Translations under genes and position numbers: made by a program
Source: Papio anubis
Taxonomy: Eukaryota; Chordata; Mammalia; Primates; Cercopithecidae
Assembly: GCF_008728515.1 (NCBI RefSeq)
Contig: NC_044984.1
Span: 97,077,181 to 97,141,180, forward strand
Direction: 5' to 3'
Length of the DNA stretch: 64,000 nucleotides
The notes under the pieces: generated by a model
The model's database searches: none
What the model was told of the DNA's origin: nothing
Seen by the model: the letters and a program-made list of their open reading frames with translations, nothing else
Part shown: piece after piece, positions 10,536 to 21,725 of the stretch
Position numbering within the stretch: position 1 is the first letter of the stretch
Layout: each line of letters starts with the position of its first letter

Positions 10536-12776
10536 ACCTATAATCTCATTCATTTTTCTACATGTTTCACTACCAAACATAATCTCTCTCTCCCTCAACA
10601 CCCCACACCTTATATAAATCCATGAAATAGCATGTCCTTAGGATTTGTATAGCCATATTAATTTGGAATTTCATTATAGTCAATAAGACCAGTCTATATA
10701 TGTTTTCTGGCCATCCTGGACCTTCACTAACTCTACCCCTTCCTTTCTTGAACCAATTAGGGCACCAACCCAGAGACTTGTAAATCGTCTTTTATCTGCA
10801 TCAACTTTACTTTTTTCTCTCTCACACCCTACCTTGTTTGAGCTCTGTCTCTCCCTATTATGCATCAATGGCTTCAGGCTAGCCTTCATGGGAATGTATT
10901 CAGAACATAAAACATCCAGCAGACTTCCTTGTCAGCAAGGCAGCAAGGGCTTGTCCAAATGTATGCAGGGGTTTCCCAACCACTAGACACCTTGTCCTCA
11001 CAACACCCATTCAGTTGTTGGCTAGCTATACCTTACAGACTCTGCTTTTGACCCATTCCCAGATGCTTCTGACCAGTTCTTTTCATTTTATTTGTATATT
11101 TGTATAATGCAGTGAAGCACATCCTTGCTGGGATGCAGAGCAAATTGGTGGCAGGCCTTCTAAGAGTTCCAAGGTTGTCATGGGCATCATAGCAATACCC
11201 TACTCTAACTAAAAGTCAGTTCTAAACTCCTCAGGGAGCTCCTGAGGATGCATGTTCTTCATTCTTTTGGATACACAGCAGACAACCAGCATGTCCTGAG
11301 ATGCCCTAATAACTAAAGGTCATTCTTCCACATACCAGGGGGAGAAGAGGACCAGGTTGGCTTTATTTCCTTAGTGATCTGCTGAAATCTCTCTCCAATT
11401 GAAAGTCATCTTTTTCATAACACTGAAAAGATGTAACACTATCTTAATCATTCCCAAATGAATCCTGAAAAATATTTGGAAACAGTACACTTACACAAAA
11501 TCATTTCAGCATTACTAGAAAGTTTCAACCATTTGCTATAAACTTGTACTTTTAAGTGACCACCATGTGGTCTGTTTTTTGAACATCCAGTTCTTTCTTT
11601 TTTTATAGAATTTAAACCCCTGACACTTGTTTTAAGACCTAAGAAAACCTTTAGTACTTAGCAAAAGTAGAACCTGGCATGGTCATAAACAAGATATATT
11701 TGATTTTACTCCTTGAAGCCATTTTAAAAAAAAGACACAGAATACTGTCTGTAAGAAAACTAAAATGGCAGCGGCAACTTCTTCTCGGAAGTCTCTGGGA
11801 GGAGACATCTAAGGTCACTCCTTCTCCTGGGTTCCAGGAAAGTCATTTACTCTGCCCTCAAACCCCCATCTAAAGCATAGATTATTGGCAAGACAGAGAT
11901 CCAATTCTCAATAGAGCCTGTCTTGATTGAGGAAGTCAACATTTTAGAAAAGGATTCTGTCTTCTTAACAGGGCTCTTGAAGGATCCTTGCCAAACCCAA
12001 CCCCTAAAGATAGAAAAAGTCCTTTTTCTAGGACTTAGGAATTAGTCACCAACTTGCATTAGCAAGAGGAACTGTAAAGAATTCCATCAAATAATGCAGT
12101 TTGAAAGGCCTAATTTAAATGAAAATAACCAATTTCAAAATGAGAATCAAGGCAGAAGTTGAAGAGAGGATTCAGGTGCCAGGGACAGACAGAAATTCAC
12201 GTGGGCGGAATGCATAGTTCACTCTTGGGCAGAGGAACTATCACATTGGAATCTAGTGCCTGTGAGTTAATAAACAAATACTGATAAGAGGGCTAACTCT
12301 TTTGAGAACATAAGGAGGACAGCCTCTTAGTTCCAATCTATTTAGGTGAAATTTAGTATTATATTGAGGGAAAACATTGAGGTCTCATTAGCAGGATCCT
12401 CCTTCCAGTATGGCTTTTAGCTTCTTTGGGTATTGAGAAGAGTTTAGGCAAAAAAGAAGGGATGGGAAATAAATACAGAATAACACATAACTTTACTTCA
12501 CACAACCTCTGCTGTGGGTTGATTTTTTTGTACCTAGCAGAATGACTTGCACAAAGGAAATGATCAATACATCTGCAATGTTAAAGGAATTAACTAGTTA
12601 ATTAAAAGAATTAACTAATTAATTTTGTGTTTATATAGGCCCATGCATTAACCAAAGGTGTTTCAGTGCAATTTTATTCCTTCCAAAGGAGTTAAAATGA
12701 GGAAATATAAGAGAAAGAGTGAGCTAATTTGAACCAGTGATATCTAGCATTTTATAAACACTGTCTTTCTTTACAG
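10536..12776. other. Unassigned region, no gene seen
   Basis: No recognisable gene or confidently named repeat. Near 12535-12600 an 'acctagcagaatgac' block followed by 'aaatgatcaatac' suggests a worn L2 3' end. An AT-rich 'ttaactagttaatt' stretch follows. The open frames are short and compositionally random. Confidence 0.35.
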
Positions 12777-12995
12777 ATAGTCAATTTAGCAGTCCAAAGA
12801 AGAAAACAGCTGCTTACCATGAAATGAAACAAAGGCAATTAAGACTGTAATGGGGTGTTAACATTGAAGTTATGAGCAGGCTCCAAAATACAATTGATGA
12901 AAAATTCAAAAAAGGAGTCCCTGATTGCCAGTTGCATATTTATAAAGGAAATGAGCCTGAGGAACTGCTTGATAAATTTTTGACCCCTCAGACTG
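12777..12995 (+). other. Exon-like segment with open frame (unverified)
   Basis: A pyrimidine-rich acceptor context ('ctgtctttctttacag') ends at 12776, and a strong donor-like 'gtaaga' begins at 12996. Inside, a frame opens with ATG at 12872 and stays open through the donor (41 complete codons plus one base; it begins MSRLQNTIDEKFKKG). Its composition is protein-like: charged and low in repeats. A stop lies 8 codons upstream of the ATG in the same frame, and a 2-codon upstream ORF precedes it. No family was recognised. It could be a first coding exon, a lncRNA exon, a relic, or chance. Confidence 0.25.
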
Positions 12996-14006
12996 GTAAG
13001 ACTATAAAAAGGGAGAGGTGCAAGGTGATTTTCTATTTCTTCACTTCTTGTGTAGTGAGAGGAGATTTTGAGGAAGCCACTATGTGGTTGGGAACAGGGT
13101 CTGACCCCTGTCTGGGGAATCTACAAAAATAAGAGAAGGGCTGCCCAACATTTTGGTGCTGGTATCAAAACAAAATGTGTCTACTGGGGTTGGACTGTGT
13201 TCCCAAGGCATGATGGAGCAAGGAACACAAAATGATTTCCTAAGGACTATACATGTGCTACCAGGAGACAGAGTCAGAGATGGATCATTTTTTATTTTGG
13301 GGATGCAAAGGGATCCCAGCAGCAAGAATCTGTAGGTGAACACCTTGGGTAAGGAAGGAATCAAGAGCAACCATTAAAAAGAAAAATGTATCCACATCTG
13401 CCTGAATCAAGGGGCCTGAAGGTGGGAGGGACTCAGTGCAGAACCGTCAGACACTCCCATCAAAACACCACAGAAGAAATATAATGGGCCAGCTCCAGAG
13501 AACAGGAAACCAAGCCCTGAGGTTCCATTAAGACCTTTCTTTACTATTCCCTTCTAACCTTGGAGAGGTCAGAAACTTTTGGCTACCTAGGGAGGGAGTA
13601 GAGAAGAGAAGCATAACATGGAAAATATATAGGAGAAATCAACAAACTTTCTCCTTTTCCTCTGCTGTTCTGCAACCTGAAATATAGTCAAACTAAGGAG
13701 AAAAGAAGAATTAACTCTAAGTCAAATTGGGATTTTTAAATGATATCTTGGATTGATATTAAACTTTCTGAACTGAGACTATTTTCAACTTAAAGTAATT
13801 GTATAATTGTCTACTACCTAAGCATGTATGGAAAGGTCATGGGGCATGCCCACAGGCATAACTTGGTTTCTGGGGAAACTAAGAAAAAAAAAATTGTGAT
13901 TATAGAAAAAAATCACAACAAATTACAGATTTTAAAAAGCTGACAAAGACCATAAATATCACAAAATAAAAATTTTAATTGGCTGCACATTGATATAGAT
14001 TTTCTC
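12996..14006. other. Unassigned region
   Basis: No gene or named repeat is seen. There is an AT-rich patch with a short inverted repeat ('ttgtgatt'/'aatcacaa', about 13894-13918). The rest appears unique or too decayed to classify. Confidence 0.35.
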
Positions 14007-14140
14007 CTTTTTTTGTTCTTTCGTTCTTTTTTTTTTTTTTTTAGAGACAGGGTCTTGCTCTATGGCTAGTGACATGATCCCAGCCTATTGCAGCCTTGAC
14101 CTCTCAGGCCCAAATGATCCTTCCACCTCAACCTCCCTAT
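14007..14140 (-). repeat. Alu left-monomer fragment (FLAM/AluJ-like)
   Basis: An oligo-T run is followed by 'agagacagggtcttgctcta', then 'cattgcagccttgacctc'-type and 'gatccttccacctca' blocks, all antisense Alu left arm of an old type. The element has internal deletions and stops before a right arm. Confidence 0.75.
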
Positions 14141-14198
14141 AATAATTTTTCTAACTACATTTTTGATAACATATTCTTTGATTACTTCTTCATATGAC

Positions 14199-14874
14199 TG
14201 TAACTACCCAAGGGGTTCACCTTGCCTGCTGCCTAGGCAGAGCCCATTCATCAAGACAAGGGAGTTGCAACAGAGAAAGAGTAATTCACGCAGAGCTGGC
14301 TGTGTGGGAGACTGGAGTTTTATTATTACTCAAATCAGTGTCCCTAAGCATTGGAGAGCAAAATTTTTAAGGATTACTTGGGGGTAGGCGGAAGCTAATG
14401 AGCCAGGAGTGCTGATTGGTCAGAGATGAAATCACAGGGAGTTGAAGCTATCCTCTGGTGCTGAGTCAGTTCCTGGGGAGGGGGCCACAAAATCAGATGA
14501 GTCAGTTTATTAATCTGGGTGATGCAGCTGATCCATCACGTGCAGAGTCTGCAAATAACTCAAGCACTGATCTTAGGAGCAGTTTAGGGAGGGTCAGAAT
14601 CTTATAGCCTCCAGCTGCATGACTCCTAAGCCATCATTTCTAATTTTGTCATTAATGTTAGTCCTACAAAGGCAATCTAGTCCCCAAGCAAGAAGGAGGT
14701 CTGCTTTGAGAAAGGGCTGTTACCATCTTTGTTTAAACTATGAACTATAAACTAAGTTTTTCCAAAAGTTAGTTCAGCCTATACCCAGGAATGAACAAGG
14801 TTAGAAGCAAGATGGAGTCGATTAAGTTAGATCTCTTTCACTGTCTCAGTCATAATTTTGCAAAGGCGGTTTCA
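14199..14874 (-). mobile_element. ERV1-type solo LTR, subfamily not identified
   Basis: The 676-bp element starts 'tgtaac' and ends 'tttca' on the plus strand, so it has TG...CA termini. It is flanked on both sides by 'tgac' (14195-14198 and 14875-14878), a 4-bp duplication typical of gammaretrovirus-like elements. On the minus strand it holds a CCAAT box ('gaccaatcagcac', about 14410) and an AATAAA signal ('ataataaaactcc', about 14315) followed by a GT-rich end, in LTR order. No internal region is attached, so it is a solo LTR. I recognise the type but not the subfamily name. Confidence 0.75.
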
Positions 14875-15513
14875 TGACCGTGGTTTAATAATATCAGATC
14901 TTCTGTAAAGAGAATGGAAAAATATTGTCTTTTTGTTGCTCAAACTTTTTTTTAAATAGTGTCAATATAGGTTTACACCCTATATATAACATAGGTATAA
15001 TAATACATTTTATTTCATTTTTTATCCTATTAAAAACAGAAAAATAATAAATGCACCTGGCATTCACAATTACATAGACTACATTTTCAAGTTTGTTGAA
15101 CATAGGCATCTATGAGAACTGAATCCTCTGTTGAGGATTCATGAGATCTATGAGAACCTGCCTGACTACTGCTCTGCCACTGGGAGCAGAACCTTGTGTT
15201 CTCCCCATTACCTCTGGGGAAAATCTGGCCTGGGGCAGTCCCTGGTTCTTCAGATGAAAGGCAAAAATTTAACCACTGCCATAGGAAACGAGGAAATAAT
15301 TGCAGGCAAGGAGGATACAAAGAGTTGGGTGGTCAGTCCTCTGTCCCCAGGTCATGTGAAACAGGAATGAAGAATCAGACAGTGAAAGAGAGCATGACAA
15401 CTAGTAGTATATGTATAAGGGAATAGGGCATGAGTCACTTTAAGTTTGTGGGCAAATGCCTGAATGATTTGTTTAAAGGAAACAGGAAACAGCAGGAAAA
15501 GTGGGGAGCCCAG
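14875..15513. other. Unassigned region with a small hairpin
   Basis: No gene is seen. Two overlapping short open frames around 15131-15426 have no recognisable content. At 15121-15140 the 8-bp arms 'gaatcctc' and 'gaggattc' flank a 4-base loop. Confidence 0.35.
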
Positions 15514-15896
15514 TGATATGGTTTGGCTCTGTGTCCCCATCCACACATCACATCAAATTGTAATCCCCATGTGTCGGGGGTAGGCCTTGTGGGAGGTGAT
15601 TGGATCATGGGGACAGATTTCCCCTGTGCTGTTCTCATGATAGTGAGTGAGTTATCATGAGTTCTGATAGTTTAAAACTGTATGGCACTTCCTTCTTCTC
15701 TCTCTGTCTCTCTCTCTTGCTCTGCCATGGTAAAGACAGGCTTGCTTCCCCCTCTGTCATGATTATAAGTTTCCTGAGGCCTCCCAGCCATGCTTACTCT
15801 ATGGCCTACAGAACTGTGAGTCAATTAAACCTATATTCTTCATAAACACCCAGTCTCAGGTAGTTCTTTATAGCAGTGTGAGAAGGGACTAATACA
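15514..15896 (+). mobile_element. MaLR solo LTR (MST-type)
   Basis: It starts 'tgatatggtttggctctgtg' and ends 'gggactaataca', with 'gattggatcatggggac' and 'gtgagtcaattaaacct' inside. The flanks 'cccag' (15509-15513) and 'cctag' (15897-15901) are a 4-of-5 target duplication. Confidence 0.9.
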
Positions 15897-16054
15897 CCTA
15901 GTCTACTTGGTGAAGAAGATACCTCTAAGTTCCTATCTCTAGTCACTGGCTTGGCTAGTTGGGTGTGGTAGGATAATGCCTGGGTAGTAATCTGTACTGT
16001 GTCATTCCTGTTACATATGGTGTGCAGTAATAGCCTTATAGGTTCACACCTCTT
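15897..16054. other. Short unassigned spacer
   Basis: Nothing recognisable between the MST LTR and the MLT1-like fragments. Confidence 0.4.
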
Positions 16055-17025
16055 TTAATCTACTGTCTTTGGGTAATACCGTGCCACACTGTCTCTGAGA
16101 TTGGCCATGGTATGTGCTTTGGCCAATGTGATGCAAGCAGAATTTGGGAACTGCCTTCTCTTATTGTTCTTGGAACCCTCTGCCCGCCATCTGAAGATAC
16201 CCAGACTGGCCTGGTGGATAATGAGAGAGACAAGAACCAGCTGCCTACCCACCTCTTACCTCCTGTAACCTATCTAGCAGTCTATTAACTGCAGAGTGAT
16301 ATGGAATAAGGGATTTACCATAAGACTTATACCTCACACAGTTGAAAGTCACTGACTAGAAACCACAAAGAAGATCTGTGGAAGGCTGTTGCTTTTGCAT
16401 CTGATACTATTTCTGAAGTCACTGAAGAAAGACAGGTAGTCAAAAAGAAAACCTGGGCACAAAACAAGAGAGAATGAGGACACACTGGAACCCATATATG
16501 TCTTCTATTGCATCTAACTCCTTTGCTATGGAGCTGCACACATGCCTGGCCCAGGATTTAGGGAAGCTAGAGGAGGAGATTCATGGGAGCTGGAGGAATT
16601 GTGTGTCTTGCTGCTGTCCCATGCCAAAGGGTGAGCCAGCAGATCAATGGCATGCATGAGCTGCAACAGTGCTTGAGTCCTGCACCAACATTACAAGTAT
16701 AAAGACTGCAGCTTTACTTCTACCTTCCAGGTATCATGCAAATAGCTTGTGTTGTCTGCCCTAATCCAGAATTACACAAGGAAGGGAATTCTAGGAAATA
16801 TACTTGAATTTAAGCTAAGTCAATGCAGTATAAGCACCATGCCAACTTAAAACATTCAGCCTCCAGCTAAGTGACCAACTGACCCCAGACACAAAAGCCT
16901 ACCCAGCAGTTTGGCCAGCAGCACCCAGACCAGAACTGTTCAGCTTACCATAGGATCACAAGCTAAATAAACAGTTGTTTTAAGCCACTACGTTTGTTGC
17001 ACATCCAAAACTGATACAGGTAGTT
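16055..17025 (+). mobile_element. MLT1-like LTR fragments with uncertain middle
   Basis: The left part (about 16055-16250) has 'ggccaatgtgatgcaagcag' and 'cttggaaccctctgcc'. The right part (about 16840-17025) has 'aataaacagttgttttaagc' and ends 'aactgatacag', the poly(A) region and end of MLT1-class LTRs. The 16251-16840 middle does not fit, so it is either a different old insertion or a second element. Subfamily not assigned. Confidence 0.45.
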
Positions 17026-17299
17026 ATCTAAAAATGGTGAGCTAGATGGGTAGCAGAGCAGATGGGGACAGAAGTAGTAGCTAGACTTCTCAATGTACAC
17101 CTTATTCAATGAGGCTTGTATCATTTTATTTTTTGAATTGTGTAAATGTATTACTTCTTAATAAAGGATAAAATTAATTTAAAAATACATGGAGAGAGTG
17201 TAGTATGCTATTTAATAGTTTGTTAGCCATTGCAAAAGGCACTAACTAAAGGTGAGAAGTGTAATTCAGAAGAACAGAAGAAGAGATATGTCAATTGAG
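17026..17299. other. Unassigned spacer
   Basis: AT-rich DNA without recognised features. Confidence 0.4.
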
Positions 17300-17847
17300 T
17301 CTGCATGGGATATGGAACAATCATCCGCCCAATTCATCTGATCAGCCTCCACCGGGACATCAACCTGTCTTCCTCTTTTGCTTTGATCTCTTACTCCAAT
17401 CCATCAACAAAGACTTGGATTCCATATCTGAGGTATCGCTTAAATATGCCATCTTTTTGTTTCCATTGCTATTTCTGTGGTCCAGGTACCAACATCTCCT
17501 GCCAAGACCATTCCAATAGCATCCTAACTCATATCTCTATTGCCATATTGCTTGCCTCCAATTCATTCTTGTACTTAAAAAACGTATTTCTTAAAATATA
17601 AAGTAGATCATGTCATCCCTTACCCCATCTTCTACATGAAGCCTTCCACAAATGTCTCTCCATTATGTTTTTAATTTATATAAACTTTTTTTCCTGATTT
17701 ATAATATTCTGCAAGACCATACTCCTATCAACTTCTCTGATCTCCAGTGTCATTCTCCCAGACTCACCCCACTAGACCCCAACTACAATGGACATCTTTC
17801 AGTTCTTTAAACACTTCATGTGTTTGTCCTTTGCACATGATGTTCAT
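17300..17847 (+). repeat. L2 LINE, left part
   Basis: L2 3'-region blocks are visible: 'ttactccaatccatcaaca', then 'aagtagatcatgtcatccct' and a downstream C/T-rich stretch. The element is split at 17847 by a MaLR LTR and resumes at 18128. Some antisense and sense open frames here are chance. Confidence 0.7.
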
Positions 17848-18127
17848 TGATATCATCTGGATGTGCGGCCCCACCAAAGTATGTTGAATTGAAATCCCCA
17901 ATGTCAGAGTTGGGGTTTGGTGGGAGGTAATTGAGTCATCGGGGTGGATGTCTCATGAATGCTTTAGTGTCATTCCCTTGTTGTTCTTTTCGTAATAGTG
18001 AAGATGCCAACACTATGCCTCCTGTAAAGCCTACAGAACTGTGATTCAATTAAACCTCCTTTTTGACAAAATAAAAATACCCAGTTTCAGGCATTTCTTT
18101 ATAGTCATGCAAGAATGGCCTAATACA
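17848..18127 (+). mobile_element. MaLR solo LTR with internal deletion
   Basis: It begins 'tgatatcatctggatgtg' and ends 'ggcctaataca'. It is flanked by identical 'ttcat' at 17843-17847 and 18128-18132. At 280 bp it is short for an MST-type LTR. The middle, between the 'ggtgggaggtaattgagtca' block and the 'gtgattcaattaaacctcc' block, is reduced. Confidence 0.85.
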
Positions 18128-18290
18128 TTCATTATGTCTGTTCTTTATTTATCTCCCTAATAGAACAGAAGCTCTATGAAGGCAGGAACCCTGTTTACTT
18201 TGTTAATCATTATATCCCCTAGTTGTAGCATGGGGGTTTGCACAATGGGCCCTAAAAATATATTTGACAGATGAATGAATGAATGAATGA
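18128..18290 (+). repeat. L2 LINE, 3' end
   Basis: It continues the L2 at 17300-17847 after the LTR insertion: 'gaagctctatgaaggcagg', then the terminal simple repeat 'gaatgaatgaatgaatga'. The latter is the usual L2 tail. Confidence 0.75.
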
Positions 18291-18299
18291 CGCAAGATG

Positions 18300-18655
18300 G
18301 ATTAGATCGATCCAATTCCATTGGAATATTTTCATTTTTAAATATTCTCTGTTTCTTCTTCCTGGAACTCTCTTCACTTAGATTTGTTTATCTGGCTCTA
18401 GCCCTTTCTTTATTCAGGTATTTGCAGCAATGTCTCTTTCTCAGAAAGGCCTACCTTGACCCATATCTCATGTAGTCTGCAGTTGTTCCTTTCTAATTTC
18501 TTATCTATCACTCTCTGCAAATATATTATTTATGTGTTTATACGATGGCAGGAATTGTGCTTTTCTTATTAGAATCTGCATTTTCAGTTAAGAACGGTAC
18601 TTAACACATAGGAAATGTTTGATGATGAAAGGGGGAATATTTAATGAATGAATGA
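18300..18655 (+). repeat. Second L2 LINE 3' fragment
   Basis: The 'ctggaactctcttcac', 'tcagaaaggcctaccttgac' and terminal 'aatgaatgaatg' blocks follow the L2 3' order. It lies in tandem orientation behind the previous L2. Confidence 0.65.
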
Positions 18656-19138
18656 AGAAAGGAAGGAATAAAACAATGGATGGTGATCTTGCCTCATTCT
18701 TTGTAGCCTCCCTCTAAGGACTGGAAATCCTGACCTTTAATTCCAGCCTAGTGCCCAGAACCCAGCTACCATTAGCAGTGCATGCCATTGCTGAGCGTGT
18801 TGAAGTAGACTGAATTCTCCATCTCTGGGCTGCATTCACCTCCTGGAATTTACCTTCCCTTGTTCTAATTGCTACCAATTTGCCTGAACCATGACAAGAT
18901 TGCTATATCCCTTTGGATGTCATACTTGGCTTGCCAAACTGCATCTTCTCTCTTGCTCTGTGTCCCACCATTGCACTTCTCTTGGGAAGTCTGGGGCCTG
19001 CTCCTGTTTCCTCCCCCAGCTGCCTCAGTTTGCTGTATGTAACTGCCCACACATCCCCAAGTCCTGAGACATGATTGAGGGAAGAGAAAAATCGAGTCCA
19101 CAAAAAGTTAAAAAACAAAACAAAACAAAAAACCTCAG
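18656..19138. other. Unassigned spacer
   Basis: No gene recognised. It ends in a CAAAA-type A-rich repeat (about 19110-19133). Confidence 0.4.
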
Positions 19139-19313
19139 TGTGATGGTTAATTTTGTGTATTAACTTGATTGGACTATGGGATGCCCAGATATCTTGTCGA
19201 ACATTATTTCTGGGTATGATGTGAGAGTGTTTGCAAAAGAGATTAGTATTCAGATTGGTAGACTGAGTAAAGTAGATGGCTGTCCTCAATGTGCATGGGC
19301 ATCATTCAGTTCA
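19139..19313 (+). mobile_element. MLT2-type (ERVL) LTR, 5' part only
   Basis: 'tgtgatggttaattttgtg', 'gatgcccagatatcttg' and 'gtagactgagtaaagtag' follow the MLT2 order. The sequence leaves the family near 19313, so the rest of the LTR is lost. Confidence 0.75.
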
Positions 19314-20314
19314 CAGCTGCAGAGAATCACATCATTTAAATATACCACAATGCATTCATCCATTCCCCTACTGGTGGCCGTATACATAGCTTTTACTTTA
19401 CATTGTTTGCAGTAAGCATCCTGTGCAGTCCTGGAAGACTTTCACTATGATTCCATTTATGTGAAAAGAAAAAATAGTCTGAATATTTTCCATGGCATGA
19501 GCATATATATAATTACATAAATGCATAGGAACAATCTTTTAATAGTAGTTACTTCTGAGGGTCAAGATAGTATTCAAAGTGACTTTTTGCTTCTCTATAA
19601 TATTTTAGTTTTATAATAAGGAATACACAAGCTACATTACTTGTGTGATTAAAGATGATTAAAACCATTACTAGAACAAACATTGGCTAAAAAAACGTTA
19701 ACCTACTTTTCCCAAAGTACCTTTTTGAGGAGAGAGTGGAAAGTGATAATGTGATTGGACTTTGTCTATTCCCATCTCTAGGGTAAAGTTGTGGAACGTT
19801 GCAAAAGGCAAACAACCAGATTGCCCTGGGAGGAGGCTATCTGGGTAGCCCACCACCCAATTTATTAGCATGGTAAATCATCTTTCTTTGGTGTATTTTA
19901 AGGACTTTTGAATTTTACTTTCAACTTTGTCTCTTGCATAAAGAGACTAAAATCTAATAAATGGAAACCTGTCTCAGCATTTTATTACAGAAGATTTCTG
20001 GAACATAGCTTCATCTCTGCAAAAGTTACCTATGACTTCCCAGAAAAGCCCAGGCCCAGAATCTGCAATTGCATCATGGTGCGGTGATTGGGCACCACAG
20101 CTATTAGTGGACTGTCATAGGGCTGTGTCATTGGATGTCTGGGCCATTGAAGTACATTAGAAAGGTGTGATAACAATGAAACAAGACACCTCTTGCATTT
20201 TTATTGGGCTTTTCTTTTGCAAATGTTTCCTAGTACTTCACACATATTTAAAAGATAACAATATGATAATTTCGGGGTAGGTTCACTATCCCTGTTTTAC
20301 TGAGAGACTGCTCC
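19314..20314. other. Unassigned region, possibly old L1
   Basis: A 'taccacaatgcattcatcca' block at about 19346 and an 'atgattccatttatgtga' block at about 19449 resemble old L1 3' regions. I cannot place them with confidence. No gene is seen. Confidence 0.35.
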
Positions 20315-20700
20315 AGCCATGCTGACATTTCAGTCTCTTAGTCAAGCACCACAGGACATTTGCACTTGCTGTTCTGCTTGGGAATGCTTTTTATCCAGAT
20401 TTCCTTGCAGGATCCCCTTTTGTCATTTAGTTCACAGCTCCGAGGCCAACTCCTTAAAGCAACCTTCTCTGACCACCCTAGCACTCCTCCAATTACTTTC
20501 TATTACATCCCCATATCTTATATTCTATAAAGAACGTACCACTGTCTATAACTATGTGGTTGACTTCTTTATGTATGTCTGTCTTCCTCCAGTCAAACAT
20601 AAAAGGGCATAGCACTTTTTCATGGTCACTCCTAAATGCACAGGACAATTCCTGCTATCCTATAGGCACTCAAGAATAGCTTTGAATACATAAATAAATT
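20315..20700 (+). repeat. L2 LINE 3' fragment
   Basis: The sequence 'acatttgcacttgctgttct', then 'ttgggaatgctttttatccag', then 'gcaaccttctctgacca' is the classical L2 3' order. The 97-codon open frame across it is not a gene. Confidence 0.8.
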
Positions 20701-20723
20701 GTTTCCCAGTGATTGGTCTAGAA

Positions 20724-20897
20724 CAGTGGTTCTGTGTCCTGATAGGCACATTAGAATAACCTAGAGGGCTGTCAAAAAATACAGTAGCCGGTACCACCCT
20801 CCAGCAGTGCCCATTTACTGGGGCTGCAGTGGGGCCTAGCACTTTGTATTTTTAAAAACTGCTTAGATGATTCTAATGTATGCCCAAGTCTGGGGAG
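20724..20897 (+). mobile_element. MER5 hAT-type DNA transposon (nonautonomous)
   Basis: It starts with the TIR-like 'cagtggttct' and carries 'cattagaataacctagaggg' and 'ggggcctagcactttgtatt'. This is the MER5 pattern, lacking a clear distal TIR. Confidence 0.75.
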
Positions 20898-21428
20898 CCT
20901 GGGCCAGATAATCTTTTCAGTTCTTTGTGATCCTGTTGCAATTCCCCAGGAGAAAGATTATGGCAATAGGGACTGCAGTGGTCACAGAGAAGGTGGTTAG
21001 ATGGGGTTGCACTTGGACTAGGATACAGTACACCTGAGGCCAGACATATGGAGACATGCCTGAGATCATTTGCTTTGTCAGCAGAACTGAGGCCACAACC
21101 CACATGTTCTGATTATAAAGAAGGGCTCTCCCTGAAACATAATGTCACCCTCTTCTTAGATGCCATTTACTCCATGGTATTCTGGGACCCTACAGAAGTC
21201 AGTGCACAGATATTGACTACCTCCTCTCTGAGCTTAGAATTGCATTTAAGTGGCAGATCGACTGAAAGGAAGAAACTTCTGGGTATGAGCCTCCTGTTGT
21301 TATTGTTTTCATCCTCCTGTTTTTCTTTCTGCTTCAATTCTCTTACTCTCTGCATTTCTCTCTCTGTAATCTTACCACTTTCTAGTCCCCCTAGAACTTT
21401 CTAGAATGCTTCCTCAAATATTTGAAAG
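20898..21428. other. Unassigned region
   Basis: No recognised repeat. A 118-codon open frame at 21048-21404 (+) crosses it, without motifs or homology that I recognise, and ends at the start of the pyrimidine tract. I treat it as chance. Confidence 0.4.
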
Positions 21429-21725
21429 TCCCCCTTTTTCCTTCTGTCCTTCCCTCTTTCTCTCTCTCTTTCTTTCTTTTTCTTTCTTTCTTTTCTTTCA
21501 TTCTTTCTTTCTTTCTTTTTTTCTTTCTTTCCTTTCCTTTTCTTTTCCTTCCTTCCTCCCTCCCTTCCTTCCCTTTCTTTTTCTTTCTGTCTCTCTTCCT
21601 TCCTCCCTCCCTCCTTCTCTTTCTTTCTCTCTTTCCTTCCTTCCTTCTTCTCTTCTCTTCTCTTCTCCTCTCCTCTCCTCTCCTTTCCTCTCTTCTCCCC
21701 TTCTCTCTCTCTCTTTCTTTCTTCC
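21429..21725. repeat. 297-bp polypyrimidine (T/C) tract: TTTC, TTCC, TCTCC repeats
   Basis: Only three purines interrupt 297 bases of C and T on the plus strand. Subdomains change from (TTTC)n to (TTCC)n/(CCCT)n to (TTCTC)n and (CTCTC)n. The long open frames on both strands (K/E/R-rich or S/F/L-rich) are artefacts of this composition. Confidence 0.95.

Noticed and set aside
20319..20612. 97-codon frame (+)
   Set aside because: Lies inside an L2 fragment; the residues are L2 text, not a gene.
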